The translations under genes and the position numbers were made by a program. From Rhynchopus sp. YZ270_cl-10 (lineage: Eukaryota > Euglenozoa > Diplonemea > Diplonemida > Diplonemidae), in NCBI GenBank assembly GCA_964035575.1, contig OZ037925.1, forward strand, positions 186,001-250,000: a stretch of 64,000 nucleotides of DNA, in the 5' to 3' direction. The notes under the pieces are model-generated. The model saw only the letters and a program-made list of their open reading frames with translations, did no database searches and was not told where the DNA came from. Below, piece after piece: positions 20,407-31,625 of the stretch (position 1 is its first letter; the number at the start of each line of letters is the position of its first letter).

Positions 20407-23400
20407 CAGGGTCCTCAACCTGTCTAAGTTAGGCCTTAACTTAGACAATTTTTTTTTTTTTGAAAAACGCTTTGTCTAAGTTAGACAAAACCTGGGTTTT
20501 GGGTTTTTGGGTGGTTTGAAAGAGAAGAAGCTTTACTGAAAACAAAAAAAAAAATGAGTTCCCTCAAGACTCCCTCAGTCCTCACCTGCGCGGACCCCAT
20601 TGTACCCACCCACACAAGCCACCTCCTCAGACTAACTACAATTGAACAAACTCATCCGCAAAAATGCCTGCCACTGCCAAGACCTCCAAAGCACAGCCCA
20701 CCATCGTGTCCATGTTCAAGAAGGGAGCTGTTGCGGCACCTGTGGTACGTGTGGTGGAACCCAACAAAGGGGATACGCACTACGACCTGTGGTCTTCAGG
20801 CAAGTACAAGTCCTTCCCCGATGGTCCGACACCCCGGCTCGCTTCCCTTCACCTTTTTCTTGTGGCGGAGGGGACGGTGAGGGGGTTTAAAAACCACCAG
20901 AACGACACCAACAAGGTGCTCAAACTCTGGTTGAAGGAGTTTGATCGCGCCAAACTGGCGGACGACGACAGGGAGGGGAGCAAGCGGAAGACGATCCTGA
21001 CGATCGTTGCGGAGGCGCATGAGTTCGCCATGAACGAAGCAGAGAAGGGGGGAGACAGCGATGCCTCTGCCGTGTCTGTGCAGAGCCAGGTGTCGCAAGG
21101 CAAGAAGGTGAAGAAACGTGTGGTGATGATGGCTCCACAGGTGAGTGCTGTTAAGTACGTGGATTCAACGTCCGAAGAAGAGGAGGAGGAGCAATGTGTG
21201 CCAGTGAGACGCAACGCAGCATCCGAGCAACCCGAGGCAGCAATGGAAATCGATGATGTCGACGAGTACTCTTCTGACGGCGATGTTGTCTTCTTAGGTC
21301 CCACGCACTCCAACACGAACAATCCCAACCTCACGAACACCACGACCGCACCAGCGAACACCGACTCCACCAACACGCTGAAACGTAAACGCGAAGCGCA
21401 GGAGAAAGGTTGTATGGGTCTGCGGGAGAGCACGGTGCAGGGCCATTTGAACCGTTTTTCCCCCTGGTTGGTGGTGGGTGAAGACAAGTTCAAGTGCTTG
21501 TATTGTGGTGCTTTCTCTCATGCAAAGACCAAGCTCGCCAGAGACCTCCCTGCGCATGCAGGCGACCCCAAACACCAACGTCTCGTGAAGGCTGCCGCTC
21601 TGCAGGCTTCCAATGGAACCGTGCTTCACACGTTGCACGCCAACAGCGACAAAGAAGTCGAGTTCAACCAAAAAATGCTGAAAATATGCATTGAGGTTAT
21701 TGTTTTCCTCGCGCGCAAAGGTGTAGGGCACTCTAACTTGGAGGAGTTTCTGAGTTTTTTCGCAGACAAGCTGGAGTGCACCGACATGGAGGCATACCTC
21801 AGACAACAAATACGCTATCTCAGCTGCGGTGCAGTCTTAGAGATCATGTCCTGCATCACGGAGGTGTTGACAGAAGACCTCCTCAAGCAGGTCAAAGCCT
21901 CCCGTTTCTGGGGCCTGTCGGGGGATTGCTCACGCGACGTCAGCAAGAAGGAGCAACTCGTCTTCGTCGTGCGATACATGGTCGGTGCCACCCCCGTCGA
22001 GAAGCTCATCATGATGGGTGAGCTGAAGGACCAGACGGGGGCTGGTTACGCGTCGTTGCTGACGAAGTGGATAGACCAGCTCGGGCTCGACTACGGGAAG
22101 ATGAGTGGATGCTCGTTTGATGGCGCATCGGCAATGCGTTCCTCGAACAAGGGCTGCCAACAACAAATCCGTGCAGACATAAACCCAGGCGCCCTCTTCA
22201 CCTGGTGCTACGCACTCCCTCGCACTCTGTGGCCCAGAAGCAGCGGCAGAGGGGAAATCGCCGGAGATTACCCGGTTCTTCGACGGCCTGCGGTGGGTGT
22301 GGGTTTTTTTTTCGGGATCCAAGATTAAGCTCGACACCCTGGAGGAGATGCTGGAGGAACTTCGCGACTTGTGTGAGTACTGTGACATCCTCATCGCAAA
22401 GCCGGGTGACACCCGGTGGCTCACCAACGGCAGGTGTTGCAGCACCGTCCGCAAGGAGTACCCCGCCGTGCACAGCGCCCTGTGCAAGCTTGGAGAGGCC
22501 GGCGACGTGGAAGCACCGTTCATCGCGCAGCACATCAAAGAGCCCGGTTTTTTTGCAACGTTGTCCTTCATGACGGTGGTCCTGGACGAGTTGAACGTGC
22601 TGTCGACGTCGCTCCAGAGCAGGAACACAAACCTGCTCACCGTTTGCAGCCACATCGACAAATGTGTTGCGTCATTGTCGTTGCTTGAAACCAACCCGAA
22701 CATGTTCCCGTTCTACCCAGAATGGGTACCGAGGTATAATCAATGCCACGGTACAAAACTTTCCCGTCGGAACTTTGCGATTCATCACGACACGGTCTGC
22801 AAGCCATACCTCAAGGAGCTGCTGAAGTGCCTCAGTGAACGATTCGTGAACATGGACATTGTGAGATGCTTCTCAGTATTCGACATCCGCAACCTCCCTG
22901 CTAACGCGGACGGGCTGGCGATCTACGGCAACACCGAGGTGAAGAAGCTCATCGAGGAATTTACTGAGCTGCATACACTCGAGTACAAAAAGTACGATGT
23001 TGTGGGCGAGAAGACGCGTGGGAGACCAGAGTACTCCAAGACGGAGCATACTGTGATATCGCGCACTCAAACAACGCCGTTACTGAGCGTGGACACGACG
23101 CCGTTCGTTGAGGAGTCGCCAGAACTGAACAGTCTGGAGACAAAGAAAGCTGTAGCTGTGAAAGAATGGAGGATCCTGGTGGACGTTTTGTCGAAGAGAA
23201 CTACAACAAAGGACACTTCGGACCTGATCGCAACATTCTTGACAAGTTCCGCAGGAGACGCCTACCCCATTATGAGGGATCTTGTTTTGCTTGGGTTGTC
23301 AATCCCCGTCACATCAGTTGAAGACGAGCGCTGCTTCAACGGCATGAAGTACGTCAAGAATAGCTACAGAAACAAACTGCTGGATTCAAGTCTGCTATGC

Positions 23401-23775
23401 ATTCTTATGTGCAAACAGGCAGAGACAAATGAGAATAAATTTACGCCTGACCAAATCCAAAGGATTTTTGAAGCCTTTAAAAGAAAGAAGGTTAGAGTTT
23501 CTGTGTGATGCTTATCAGGTTGGGGGGACAATGGGGTTAGGGGTACGGGTGGGGCGAAGGGGTGGGGTGGGGTGTGATTGTTCATTTGTCGAACTCTTCT
23601 ATTGAAATGAAAAGACCACTTAACGAGTTTCGAAAAAGCAACACAAAAAAAAAAAGCCCCCAATTTTTAGCTTTGTACAGGACCTTTTCGCGCGGAGCGC
23701 GAAAATTTTTTTTTAGCCTTTTTTTTTAACTTAGACAAATCTGTGGCCAGACTTTGTCTACGGTTGAGGACCCTG
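20407..23775 (+). mobile_element. Full-length hAT transposon
   Basis: A 3,369-bp element with perfect 14-bp TIRs (CAGGGTCCTCAACC), exact 8-bp target duplications and one hAT transposase gene. The subterminal regions repeat AACTTAGACAA / TTGTCTAAGTT motifs (20413-20490 left, 23728-23760 right), likely transposase-binding sites. A CGCGCGGAGCGCG hairpin lies at about 23688. The perfect TIRs and duplications suggest recent insertion. The transposase frame has one break, so the copy is non-autonomous unless that is a sequencing error. Confidence 0.95.
20664..23508 (+). pseudogene. hAT transposase with a single frameshift
   Basis: Starts at the ATG at 20664 (MPATAKTSKAQPTIVSMFKK). There is an acidic, low-complexity region, then a basic KRKRE stretch, then a zinc-finger-like FKCLYCGAFSHAK...DPKHQ near residue 275. 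The RNase H-like catalytic core follows, with FWGLSGDCSRDVSKKEQLVF (first Asp) and GCSFDGASAMRSSNKG (second Asp). At about 22211-22215 the frame shifts by one base: upstream ends FTWCYA, and the next frame continues H-SLALCGPEAAAEG to the end, matching the family's CYAH.L.L pattern. The C-terminus has the hAT dimerisation region (SIPVTSVEDERCFN, KNSYRNKL). The last residue is about 23508. Closest in style to the ZNF862/KIAA1586-like hAT branch. Cuts and pastes the element when intact. Confidence 0.9.
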
Positions 23776-23783
23776 GTGGCTAA
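23776..23783. repeat. hAT target-site duplication, right
   Basis: GTGGCTAA, an exact copy of 20399-20406. Confidence 0.9.
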
Positions 23784-23789
23784 CATGTA

Positions 23790-24192
23790 AAAAAAAAGTT
23801 ACGCGTAATCACAATGTAAGGGGACAATGGGATATACTCCGGACATGGAGACCCACACAGAATACACGGTTACCCAGACATCTGTCAGGCAATCACTGAT
23901 TCACTTCACACAGGTCGGGCAGGCGCTGCCTGTCCATCCTCTTGTTCCTGTCTGCTAGATCTGCTACAGACGTTTAGTCAAAATGCTTTGAGTGATGACT
24001 CCTTTTGGGATACACAAAACCACACCAAGCGCGATCGCTGCTTCGGCAACGTGTCGAAATCAGCAGCGTCACACAGCCCTGAGCCCCTCAAAGCTGGAGG
24101 TGATTTCTACTACTACAGCTGGTCTGTGAACGCATTCACATACCAGCTGTGAAGCGGTCGTTCAAGCTGGGATGCACAAGATAGAACGTGTG
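23790..24192. repeat. Satellite-leading module, copy 1
   Basis: Bases 23890-24190 (TTCACACAGGTCGGGCAGGC, then CCATCCTCTT, GTTTAGTCAAAATGC, GATACACAAAACCACAC, GGGATGCACAAGATA) match 48410-48600 in order with insertions. Both copies run straight into a GTGTACCT satellite. No coding potential recognised. Confidence 0.75.
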
Positions 24193-24401
24193 GTGTACCT
24201 GTGTACCTGTGTACCTGTGTACCTGTGTACCTGTGTACCTGTGTACCTGTGTACCTGTGTACCTGTGTACCTGTGTACCTGTGTACCTGTGTACCTGTGT
24301 ACCTGTGTACCTGTGTACCTGTGTACCTGTGTACCTGTGTACCTGTGTACCTGTGTACCTGTGTACCTGTGTACCTGTGTACCTGTGTACCTGTGTACCT
24401 G
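24193..24401. repeat. Satellite, 8-bp unit GTGTACCT, about 26 copies
   Basis: A perfect array. The same unit follows the same leading module at 48603-48967. Confidence 0.97.
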
Positions 24402-24460
24402 AAAATGGCTAAGTACTATTGAAAAATGACCCACCCCCCCCCCCCCCCCCCCCCCCCCTA

Positions 24461-25246
24461 GGGGCGGTCATATCCTGTATTAAAAGTGTGAGAAAATGAC
24501 ATTTTTCAAAATGTTGTCAAAAGCGATTCTAAGGTAAAAAAAAGTAGAAAATCCACCCCACAGGCCCAAAAAAATGTGGTGTGCCCCGTTTTCCACCCTT
24601 TTTGTGCCTCTCAGGGGCCCAAATCACAGTTTTTTAAAAATTGCCTACATGTGGTACCTGAGTGCCCCCTTGGTTTGCCCTTCAGGTTGACTATGAAACA
24701 GAAAACACCCCAATATGGCCCAGAACATAGAGCAAAGGGTATATTTCACCCCCAAAACCCCACAGGAGACCCACAGAACCGTTACTGGGGTGTTTCGTGA
24801 CACCTGTTGGGGCTCAAACCTCATAAAACCTGAAACACCGGTCAGGCAGTGAAAATAGGCCAAAATAGGCCAAAATAGCCTGAAAATGGCCTAAAAACGC
24901 CCATATTTTATTTCAAACACCCAGAAAGTTGCAGAAACCCGATTCCAGGGTGGTCCTGGGCACCTGTGGGGGCGCATGCCCCATAAAACATCAAAAAAAC
25001 GGTGTGGAACCGGTGTGGGAGGGTGTTTTTGCAAATTGCCCACAAATAGCCTGCCTCAGGTACCACTGGTAGGCAATTTTTTAAAAACCGCGATTTGGGT
25101 ACCTGAGAGGCACAAAAAGGGTGGAAAGCGGGGCACACCACATTTTTTTGGGCCTGTGGGGTGGATTTTCTTGGTTTTTACCCTTTTTGTGGGGTTTTCG
25201 GGCATTTTTGAAAAATGTCATTTTCTCACATAGATATGACCCCCCC
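24461..25246. mobile_element. TA-flanked C-tract element A
   Basis: Inverted ends GGGGCGGTCATATC... and ...GATATGACCCCCC, with a second matched block GTGAGAAAATGACATTTTTC just inside. TA lies at 24459-24460 and 25247-25248. A run of C precedes it and 13 C follow it. The interior repeats inverted blocks (GGCCCAAAAAAATGTGGTG near 24562 and its complement near 25138). No coding capacity. Confidence 0.78.
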
Positions 25247-25263
25247 TACCCCCCCCCCCCCTA

Positions 25264-26809
25264 GGGGCCGCAGTCCCCTAAGGAAATTATGTAACAATAA
25301 TTCATTTTGCCACTTTTTGGCGTATAGTGGCCACAACCTGCAGAGAACCACCCCAGAATAGGTCAGAAACACCCTGTGAGGCAAAATTGGGTGAAAATTC
25401 GACTCCAGAATGTGAAAAAATGGGAAAAAATAGCAAAAAACTGGCTTTTTGGGGGTTTTGGCCATTTCGGCCAAAACCCCGATTTTTCATGAAAAAACAT
25501 GAAAAAAACACCAAATTCGATGTTTCAGAGAGTCATTTGAGACCTATTTTGCCCCAAAAACGTGCTTGGAGTCCATTCTCGCCTGTTTTTCACATTTTTT
25601 ACGCCTTTTCTTTGGTGAATTTGGCCAAAATTTGGTCAAAATGACCCCCTGTCCACCCCCTGTCTACCCCCTGTCCAAGGCCAGGATTTTTCCCCTGGCC
25701 ATCACATAAAGTAGGGTATGGTGCAAATTTTGGTACATACCCCCCCAAAAAATGGTCTGCGGACCCAACGGAACCGTTTTTTTACCCTTTGGAGGACTCA
25801 GAAGCACTAGAAATGGGGAAAATGAGTGAAAAATTGCCCTCCCCCCCAGAGAGGGGGGTAGGGGCGGTTTTTGGGCTAAAAAATGCCAAATTAGGGCCGC
25901 CAGAGGCCTCTTGGGGTCACTCTCCTGTGGAAATCGTACTCCTAGGGGTCCTGTGGGCCTGATTTCGACGAGCTGCACCCTTTTGGGCCCCCCGAACCGA
26001 TCTTGGTTTGAAATATTGAGTCGAATATGACCCCTGGACAGGGGGTAGACAGGGGTCATTTTGACCTCAAAACACCAAAAAGCGGCCAAAAAAAGTACCT
26101 AAAGTGTCCAAAACAGGTCGGAATAGACTCACGGGACATCCCTGGGGTAGTTTTGTGTCCAAGCAGCTGTCATGATGTCGAAATTTTACAATTTTTTTGA
26201 AAATTTGGTCAAAAATGGTCATTTGTCCCAAAATGGCCCAAATGGCCGTTTTGTGCTTTATTTTCCATTTTTTTTGTGTTTCTGGTAATCAGTCACCCAA
26301 AAAAAAGGACACATTTTTGCCATACCATACATATTTGTTCGGTTCCTCCCATTTTTTGTGCAATTTTTCGTGTTTTTTGCATTTTTTTTTGCATTTTTTT
26401 TGACCAAAACTTAGTGAAACTTAGTAAAACTTAGTGAAACTTAGCAAAACTTAGTGAAACTTAGTGAAAATTTGCTGGAAAAACCCCCCAACAAAACCAT
26501 TTCTTGAGCGGAATACCCCCCTGTATGGGTAATTGTGGTTGAAAATAGGTGCCTAGAATATGTTCTGAGTGGTTTTGGGGGTGAAATAGCCCCAAATACC
26601 CCCACAAAGCAAAAAATGTGCCAAAAAGGCTGAAAATCCTATTTTTTCACACTTTTTTCACTTTCTGAGGTGCCAAACCATGAAATTCTGGGTCACACTG
26701 CCCCGGAAACCTATTTTGGGTGTCAGACACACCCTGAGGTGCCCACTAGATGCCCAAAAAATGACGAAATAATTATTGTTACATAATTTCCTTAGGGGAC
26801 TGCGGCCCC
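25264..26809. mobile_element. TA-flanked C-tract element B
   Basis: Inverted ends GGGGCCGCAGTCCCCTAAGG extend inwards through AAATTATGTAACAATAATT, about 40 bp in all. TA at 25262-25263 and 26810-26811. C runs on both sides. No gene seen in 1.5 kb; it includes a run of AACTTAGTGA repeats at 26405-26470. Confidence 0.8.
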
Positions 26810-27024
26810 TACCCCCCCCCCCCCCCCCCCCCCCCCCTAGGCATACTTGTCCCCCCAATATGGGGAGGCCCTATTCCCCCATATTTTGGTACCCTACACT
26901 TTTGTGGCAAATATGGGGGAAATATGGGGGGAATACAGCAGGAATACTGCACAAATATGGGGGAATATGGGGGATTATGGGGGAATATGGGGGAAATATG
27001 GGGGTGTTTTCCTATTGTTTTCCT

Positions 27025-27237
27025 TGTGTACTATAGTGTACTAGTGTACTAGTGTACTAGTGTACTAGTGTACTAGTGTACTAGTGTACTAGTGTACTAG
27101 TGTACTAGTGTACTAGTGTACTAGTGTACTAGTGTACTAGTGTACTAGTGTACTAGTGTACTAGTGTACTAGTGTACTAGTGTACTAGTGTACTAGTGTA
27201 CTAGTGTACTAGTGTACTAGTGTACTAGTGTACTAAC
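27025..27237. repeat. Satellite, 8-bp unit GTGTACTA
   Basis: About 26 copies inside element C. The unit contains GTAC and CTAG palindromes in overlap. Confidence 0.95.
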
Positions 27238-27240
27238 CGT

Positions 27241-27516
27241 CTGTGTCGAGGGACTTATCGATGGCACCGGAAGGCCCGATGTCGTGAAGCTTTGTGTTGA
27301 AACCATCTGGGCGGTTAGGCCTGTTGATGCCTGACACCGGTGGCAAAACAGGGAAGTCTGAGAGGAACTCATAATGTTACCCTTCTTTCTGCCCATACCA
27401 AAACGTCAGCAGGTTTGCCCTTCTTATAGAGACTTACAACCATGTAATCCTCATGCGTCAGAGAAACGTCGAAAATGTTGTGTTGGAGGGGTGGGTAGGT
27501 AAGTAACGTACAGAAG
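27241..27516 (-). pseudogene. Captured gene fragment inside element C
   Basis: Two frames read like protein: NIFDVSLTHEDYMVVSLY then KKGKPADVLVWAE (upstream part) and, in another frame, YEFLSDFPVLPPVSGINRPN then RPDGFNTKLHDIGPSGAID. The composition is unlike the surrounding C/G-run DNA. Either a frameshift or a short intron separates them. I do not recognise the family. Likely host sequence picked up by the element. Confidence 0.4.
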
Positions 27517-27699
27517 CAGTACACCAGTACACCAGTACACCAGTACACCAGTACACCAGTACACCAGTACACCAGTACACCAGTACACCAGTACACCAGT
27601 ACACCAGTACACCAGTACACCAGTACACCAGTACACCAGTACACCAGTACACCAGTACACCAGTACACCAGTACACCAGTACACCAGTACACCAGTACA
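27517..27699. repeat. Satellite, 8-bp unit CAGTACAC
   Basis: About 23 copies, the second satellite within element C. It shares the CAGTACA heptamer with the 16508-17072 array plus one C. Confidence 0.95.
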
Positions 27700-27833
27700 T
27701 CTATTCCCCCATAAAAAATATGGGGGAAATATGGGGAAAATATGGGGGAATATGGGGGGGGAAATCCCCCATATTTCCCCCATATTTTCCCCATATTTTA
27801 CCCCTCCCCATAATGGGGGGACAAGTATGCCTA

Positions 27834-28628
27834 GGGGAGGGTCACTGCACGTTAAATCTCTCGATAAATGCGATTTTTCCGATTTTGATCCTCAGAACCG
27901 CAGAAGTCCCCGAAAACTATACCAAACCACCTAGGGGACCCAAAAAACGCACCAGCGCCCCAGTTTTGACACAGAAACACTCAGATAATGCCTGAAATGC
28001 AATTTTAAAAGAGTGCCTACAGAACTTGTACCTGCCCACCCCCCGTAGATAGAGCAAATCACACATTCATCACGCCTCAGTGTGGGCCAGGGGCCAGAAA
28101 AGCCCCCAAAGCCACATATTTTCACCCCAGAACCTATCCCGAGGGGTACCCAGCCTGTTTCGGGGTGTTTAGAGGGACTTGGTGGAACTTAGAACCATGT
28201 TTCAAAAAGGGTACAAGTACTGTGCCAAGGGTTTGCCCTCTCAAGGGACCAAGTACTTGTACCCTTTTTGAAACATGGTTCTAAGTTCCACCAAGTCCCT
28301 CTAAACACCCCGAAACAGGCTGGGTACCCCTCGGGATAGGTTCTGGGGTGAAAATATGTGGCTTTGGGGGCTTTTCTGGCCCCTGGCCCACACTGAGGCG
28401 TGATGAATGTGTGATTTGCTCTATCTACAGGGGTGGGCAGGTACAAGTTCTGTAGGCATTTTTTAAAAATTGCATTTCAGGCATCATCTGAGTGTTTCTG
28501 TGTCAAAACTGGGGCGCTGGTGCGTTTTTTGGGTCCCCTAGGTGGTTTGGTATAGTTTTCGGGGACTTCTGCGGTTCTGAGGATCAAAATCGGAAAAATC
28601 GCATTTATCGAGTACAGTGACCCTCCCC
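27834..28628. mobile_element. TA-flanked C-tract element D, giant palindrome
   Basis: The whole 795 bp is an inverted repeat: arms of roughly 380 bp run from GGGGAGGGTCACTG inwards to GGGTACAAGTACT, with a loop of about 30 bp near 28221-28250. The ends are bounded by TA (27832-27833, shared with C, and 28629-28630). The arms are only slightly diverged, so it may be young or kept alike by conversion. Confidence 0.88.
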
Positions 28629-28737
28629 TAACCCCCCCCCCCCCCCCCCCCGATATTGACAGGTCGCTGACAGGTCGTTAACTCATTTCCTATAGCACCA
28701 TTCACAGTAACAAAGTGTGAGGAAGAAGAAAGAAAAG

Positions 28738-28777
28738 TTTATAAGATGATCCTAAGCCTCTCGTGTTTAGTCACCTT
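28738..28777 (+). repeat. Dispersed stem-loop repeat
   Basis: GTTTATAAGATGATCCTAAG, loop, TTTAGTCACCTTATC. The inner stem keeps pairing through a G-T pair (CTAAGC with GTTTAG). It lies about 320 bp past the stop of the second ankyrin gene. Confidence 0.6.
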
Positions 28778-29099
28778 ATCATATTCGTAATCGCACAGCA
28801 TCAGCTGCGCTGGCTTCTCCAAGTTTGTTGTCAGGGATGATGTCATTTCCCCAACCGGAGTTCGCAATTTTGGCACGTACGATGACGAAGAAGAAAAGAA
28901 AGCGAATAAAAACGAAAAAAACAGTGTTTTTCTGAATGTGATGTTGTTGTTGGGGTGAGGAGAATAAAACAGTTCCAAGAAAAGCTCCTGCGTCGGTTTT
29001 CTTTTTGTTGAAAAAAATATAGAGTTCTATTCTCCTCTCTTGTCCAAGTCGCGAGGTAGGAGAGTTTGCTGCCTGAAGCTCCAAGAACAATGCTTCAGC

Positions 29100-30785
29100 T
29101 CAAGGAGAACGTCCGTCGGTGTTCTCTGTGTCCATGTCTGCCCCTGCAGCAATCAGCAACTGCACAATGTCTGTGTGATTTTCCTTCCGCGCTAAGTACA
29201 ACGCAGTATCGTTGTCAGAGTCTCGGTGATTCACATCCACCTCTGGCAAGCCCACAAGATAGCGCACAATCTCGGTGTGTCCACATACCGCTGCAATGGT
29301 AAGACACGTGCCCCCTCCGTTCTCTGTTGTATCACGCACTCCTGCACCGGCTTCAACCAACATCTTCACAATGTCGAGTGCTCCTGAATCACAAGCAGAG
29401 TGCAGAGGTGAACATCCCTGACTATCCTTTGTCTCGATGTCTGCCCCTGCAGCAATCAGTAACTGCACAACGCCTGTGTGTTTTTCCTCCACCGAATAGT
29501 GCAGTGCAGTGTTGTTGCCAGAGTCTCGGTGATTCACATCCACCTCTGGCAAGCCCACGAGATAGCCCACAGTGTCGATGTGTCCAAAAAACGATGCAAG
29601 GGTAAGACATGTGGCTCCTTCGTTGTCTGTGACACACACTCCTGCACCGACTCTGACCAACATCTTCACAATGTCGAGTGCTCCTGAGAGGCTAGCGAGA
29701 TGTACAGGAAAACGTCCGTCACTGTTCTTGATGTCGATCTCTGCCCCAGCATCAATCAGCAACTGCGCAACGTCTGTGTGCTTTTCCTGCGCTGCACAGT
29801 GCAACGCAGTCTTGTTCTCAGAGCATCGGTGATTCAGTTCCACTCGTGGCAAGTCCACAAGATAGCGCACAGTCTCGATGTGTCCAAAATACGACGCAAG
29901 GGTAAGACACGTGTCTCCTTCGTTGTCTGTGATACGCACTCCTGCACCTGCTTCAACCAACATCTTCACAACGTCGAGTACTCCAGAAACACAAGCACAG
30001 TGCAGAGGTGAACGTCCTTGACTATCCTTTGCCTCGATGTCTGCCCCTGCATCAATCAGCACCTGCACCACGTTGGCGTCTCCCTCTCCCGACGCACAGT
30101 GCAACGCAGTGTAGTCGTCAGAGTCTCGGTGATTCACATCCACCTCTGGCAAGCCCACAAGATAGCGCACAATCTCGATGTGTCCACTATCAGCAGCATC
30201 CTGAAGACATATGACTCCTTCGTCGTCTGGAACACGCACTCCTGCACCTGCTTCAACCAACATCTTCACAACCTCGAGTGCTCCTGATGCACAAGCATAG
30301 CGCAGAGGTGAACGTCCCCTCTCATCCTTTGTCTCGATGTCTGCCCCTGCATCAATGAGGACGCGACACACTGCAGGGTCTGACCACATCGCCGGACAGG
30401 AAATATCTGCCTCACCTACGCGGTGCTCGGACACTTGTGGTACAAAGGCCACCTTGCTGCAGACGGACTTCCAATGCTTCAAGAGGACCTCCGTGCACGC
30501 AACGTGGTTTGCGTGGACACACTCACTCAGCAAGATCCCAAAGCCCACCTGCGTTGTCTCAACATACGGAAGAAGCAGTGCGAGGCATTCATCGTGGTTC
30601 CCTTTGCACGACTCGTGCGATGCAACGAAGACAACTGTTTCGCCGTATGTGGGAAGCTTCTCAAGGACCGCCCGCACGGCAGTCGTGTCGCCCTTCTTGG
30701 CAGCCTCCACCAAATCGTCTGCTGAAAGCTGTCTTCTCTTTGGTGGGTTCTCGTCCTGTGTGCTGTCTGCGTGTCGCTTCGGCAT
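29100..30785 (-). CDS. Ankyrin-repeat protein, four-module paralogue
   Basis: Encodes about 561 residues from the ATG at 30785 (MPKRHADSTQDENPPKRRQ), a basic bipartite nuclear-localisation-like start. The frame stays open for 54 further codons upstream, but these have no counterpart in the paralogue. Four modules of three ankyrin repeats follow an N-terminal helical region. Compared with the 9232-11205 gene it lacks one module of about 100 residues and has four extra residues (HRVG) before the array. The two proteins are otherwise nearly identical and both end at NTDGRSP. It is intact and probably functional. Divergent from it, on the plus strand, lies a broken gene fragment. Confidence 0.88.
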   Translation of the reverse strand: MPKRHADSTQDENPPKRRQLSADDLVEAAKKGDTTAVRAVLEKLPTYGETVVFVASHESCKGNHDECLALLLPYVETTQVGFGILLSECVHANHVACTEVLLKHWKSVCSKVAFVPQVSEHRVGEADISCPAMWSDPAVCRVLIDAGADIETKDERGRSPLRYACASGALEVVKMLVEAGAGVRVPDDEGVICLQDAADSGHIEIVRYLVGLPEVDVNHRDSDDYTALHCASGEGDANVVQVLIDAGADIEAKDSQGRSPLHCACVSGVLDVVKMLVEAGAGVRITDNEGDTCLTLASYFGHIETVRYLVDLPRVELNHRCSENKTALHCAAQEKHTDVAQLLIDAGAEIDIKNSDGRFPVHLASLSGALDIVKMLVRVGAGVCVTDNEGATCLTLASFFGHIDTVGYLVGLPEVDVNHRDSGNNTALHYSVEEKHTGVVQLLIAAGADIETKDSQGCSPLHSACDSGALDIVKMLVEAGAGVRDTTENGGGTCLTIAAVCGHTEIVRYLVGLPEVDVNHRDSDNDTALYLARKENHTDIVQLLIAAGADMDTENTDGRSP

Positions 30786-31395
30786 TGTGTGTTTGTGTAT
30801 TGTTGCTGTGTCTTTTTGTGCAGAGGTTATGGGTGACAAGAGAAAACTAAGAACACACATGCAACATACCCTGTGAGGGAACGGAATACACGTGGGCACA
30901 TCACACACAACCACAGCCACCTCCACGAGTCCCTGGGCAACGCTCAAGGAGGCTCACGGAAGACGTCCACCCTCGCTAACGATTCTGGTGATAAAAAGCT
31001 GTCACTCTCGTGCACACACATCGTTTACCACTATCGGTATCGTGCGGGAACACTCTGAGTTTGAGATTTGTCTCTTTGTCACAGAGAGGGTGCTTGCAAG
31101 AAGGAAAACCTTTGGATAAGAAAAGAAAGACAATCATCACAATTTCTGCTGAGAAGAAAGGAACGTTGAGACAGGCTAGTTGACGTCACGGGTCGGTTTA
31201 GGAAATTTGTCCATTTTTCTGGAAAATCGTGTCCCATACCCTCCAAAACCCACCCGAACCCTCGTCTATGCCATACCGCACGTTTGCCTTTTTTTGGGGG
31301 TAATCATGTCCCATACCCTGCCAAACCCTGCCATACCCTCCCGGTACTGTGTACTGTGCGCCCATATCGAAATATGGGCACCATTCTTCAGCTCT

Positions 31396-31625
31396 TTGCA
31401 CCCACGACATTACAGACTTCTACACCAAGAAAGAAAAACGTCTGCTCCCAAGTTTGAAGTGGTCGAGTATGCGTACCTGCTGGATTTCGTGAGTAAAGCT
31501 ACTGGTATGAAGATGAAGGAGCAAACCCCCCAAGTGGCGATGGCTCTGGACAAGCTGTTTGGTGTCGAGGACAAGAAACAGAAGGGCAGTGGGAAGAAGA
31601 AGGACGACGACGACGACAAGACGCC
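31396..31625 (+). pseudogene. Fragment of an unknown plus-strand gene, copy 2
   Basis: The open frame reads SSLHPRHYRLLHQERKTSAP, KFEVVEYAYLLDFVSKATGM, KMKEQTPQVAMALDKLFGV and then EDKKQKGSGKKKDDDDDK. Its 3' half is conserved in copy 1 and it has a protein-like composition. It is followed by CCCATAT/ATATGGG inverted repeats and then a second conserved piece (THLSRVHAKGGTWVFRDVRE, about 31826-31885) right before an hAT-like insertion. Family unknown. It may be an exon series broken by insertions. Confidence 0.5.

Larger units (their letters stand above)
26840..27831. mobile_element. TA-flanked C-tract element C with satellites and a gene fragment
   Basis: Inverted ends GGCATACTTGTCCCCCCA...TGGGGGGACAAGTATGCC. 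TA at 26838-26839 and 27832-27833. The subterminal zones are crowded with AATATGGGGG on the left and right, as expected of transposase-binding repeats. The interior holds two satellites and a piece of protein-like sequence (27241-27516). Confidence 0.8.
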
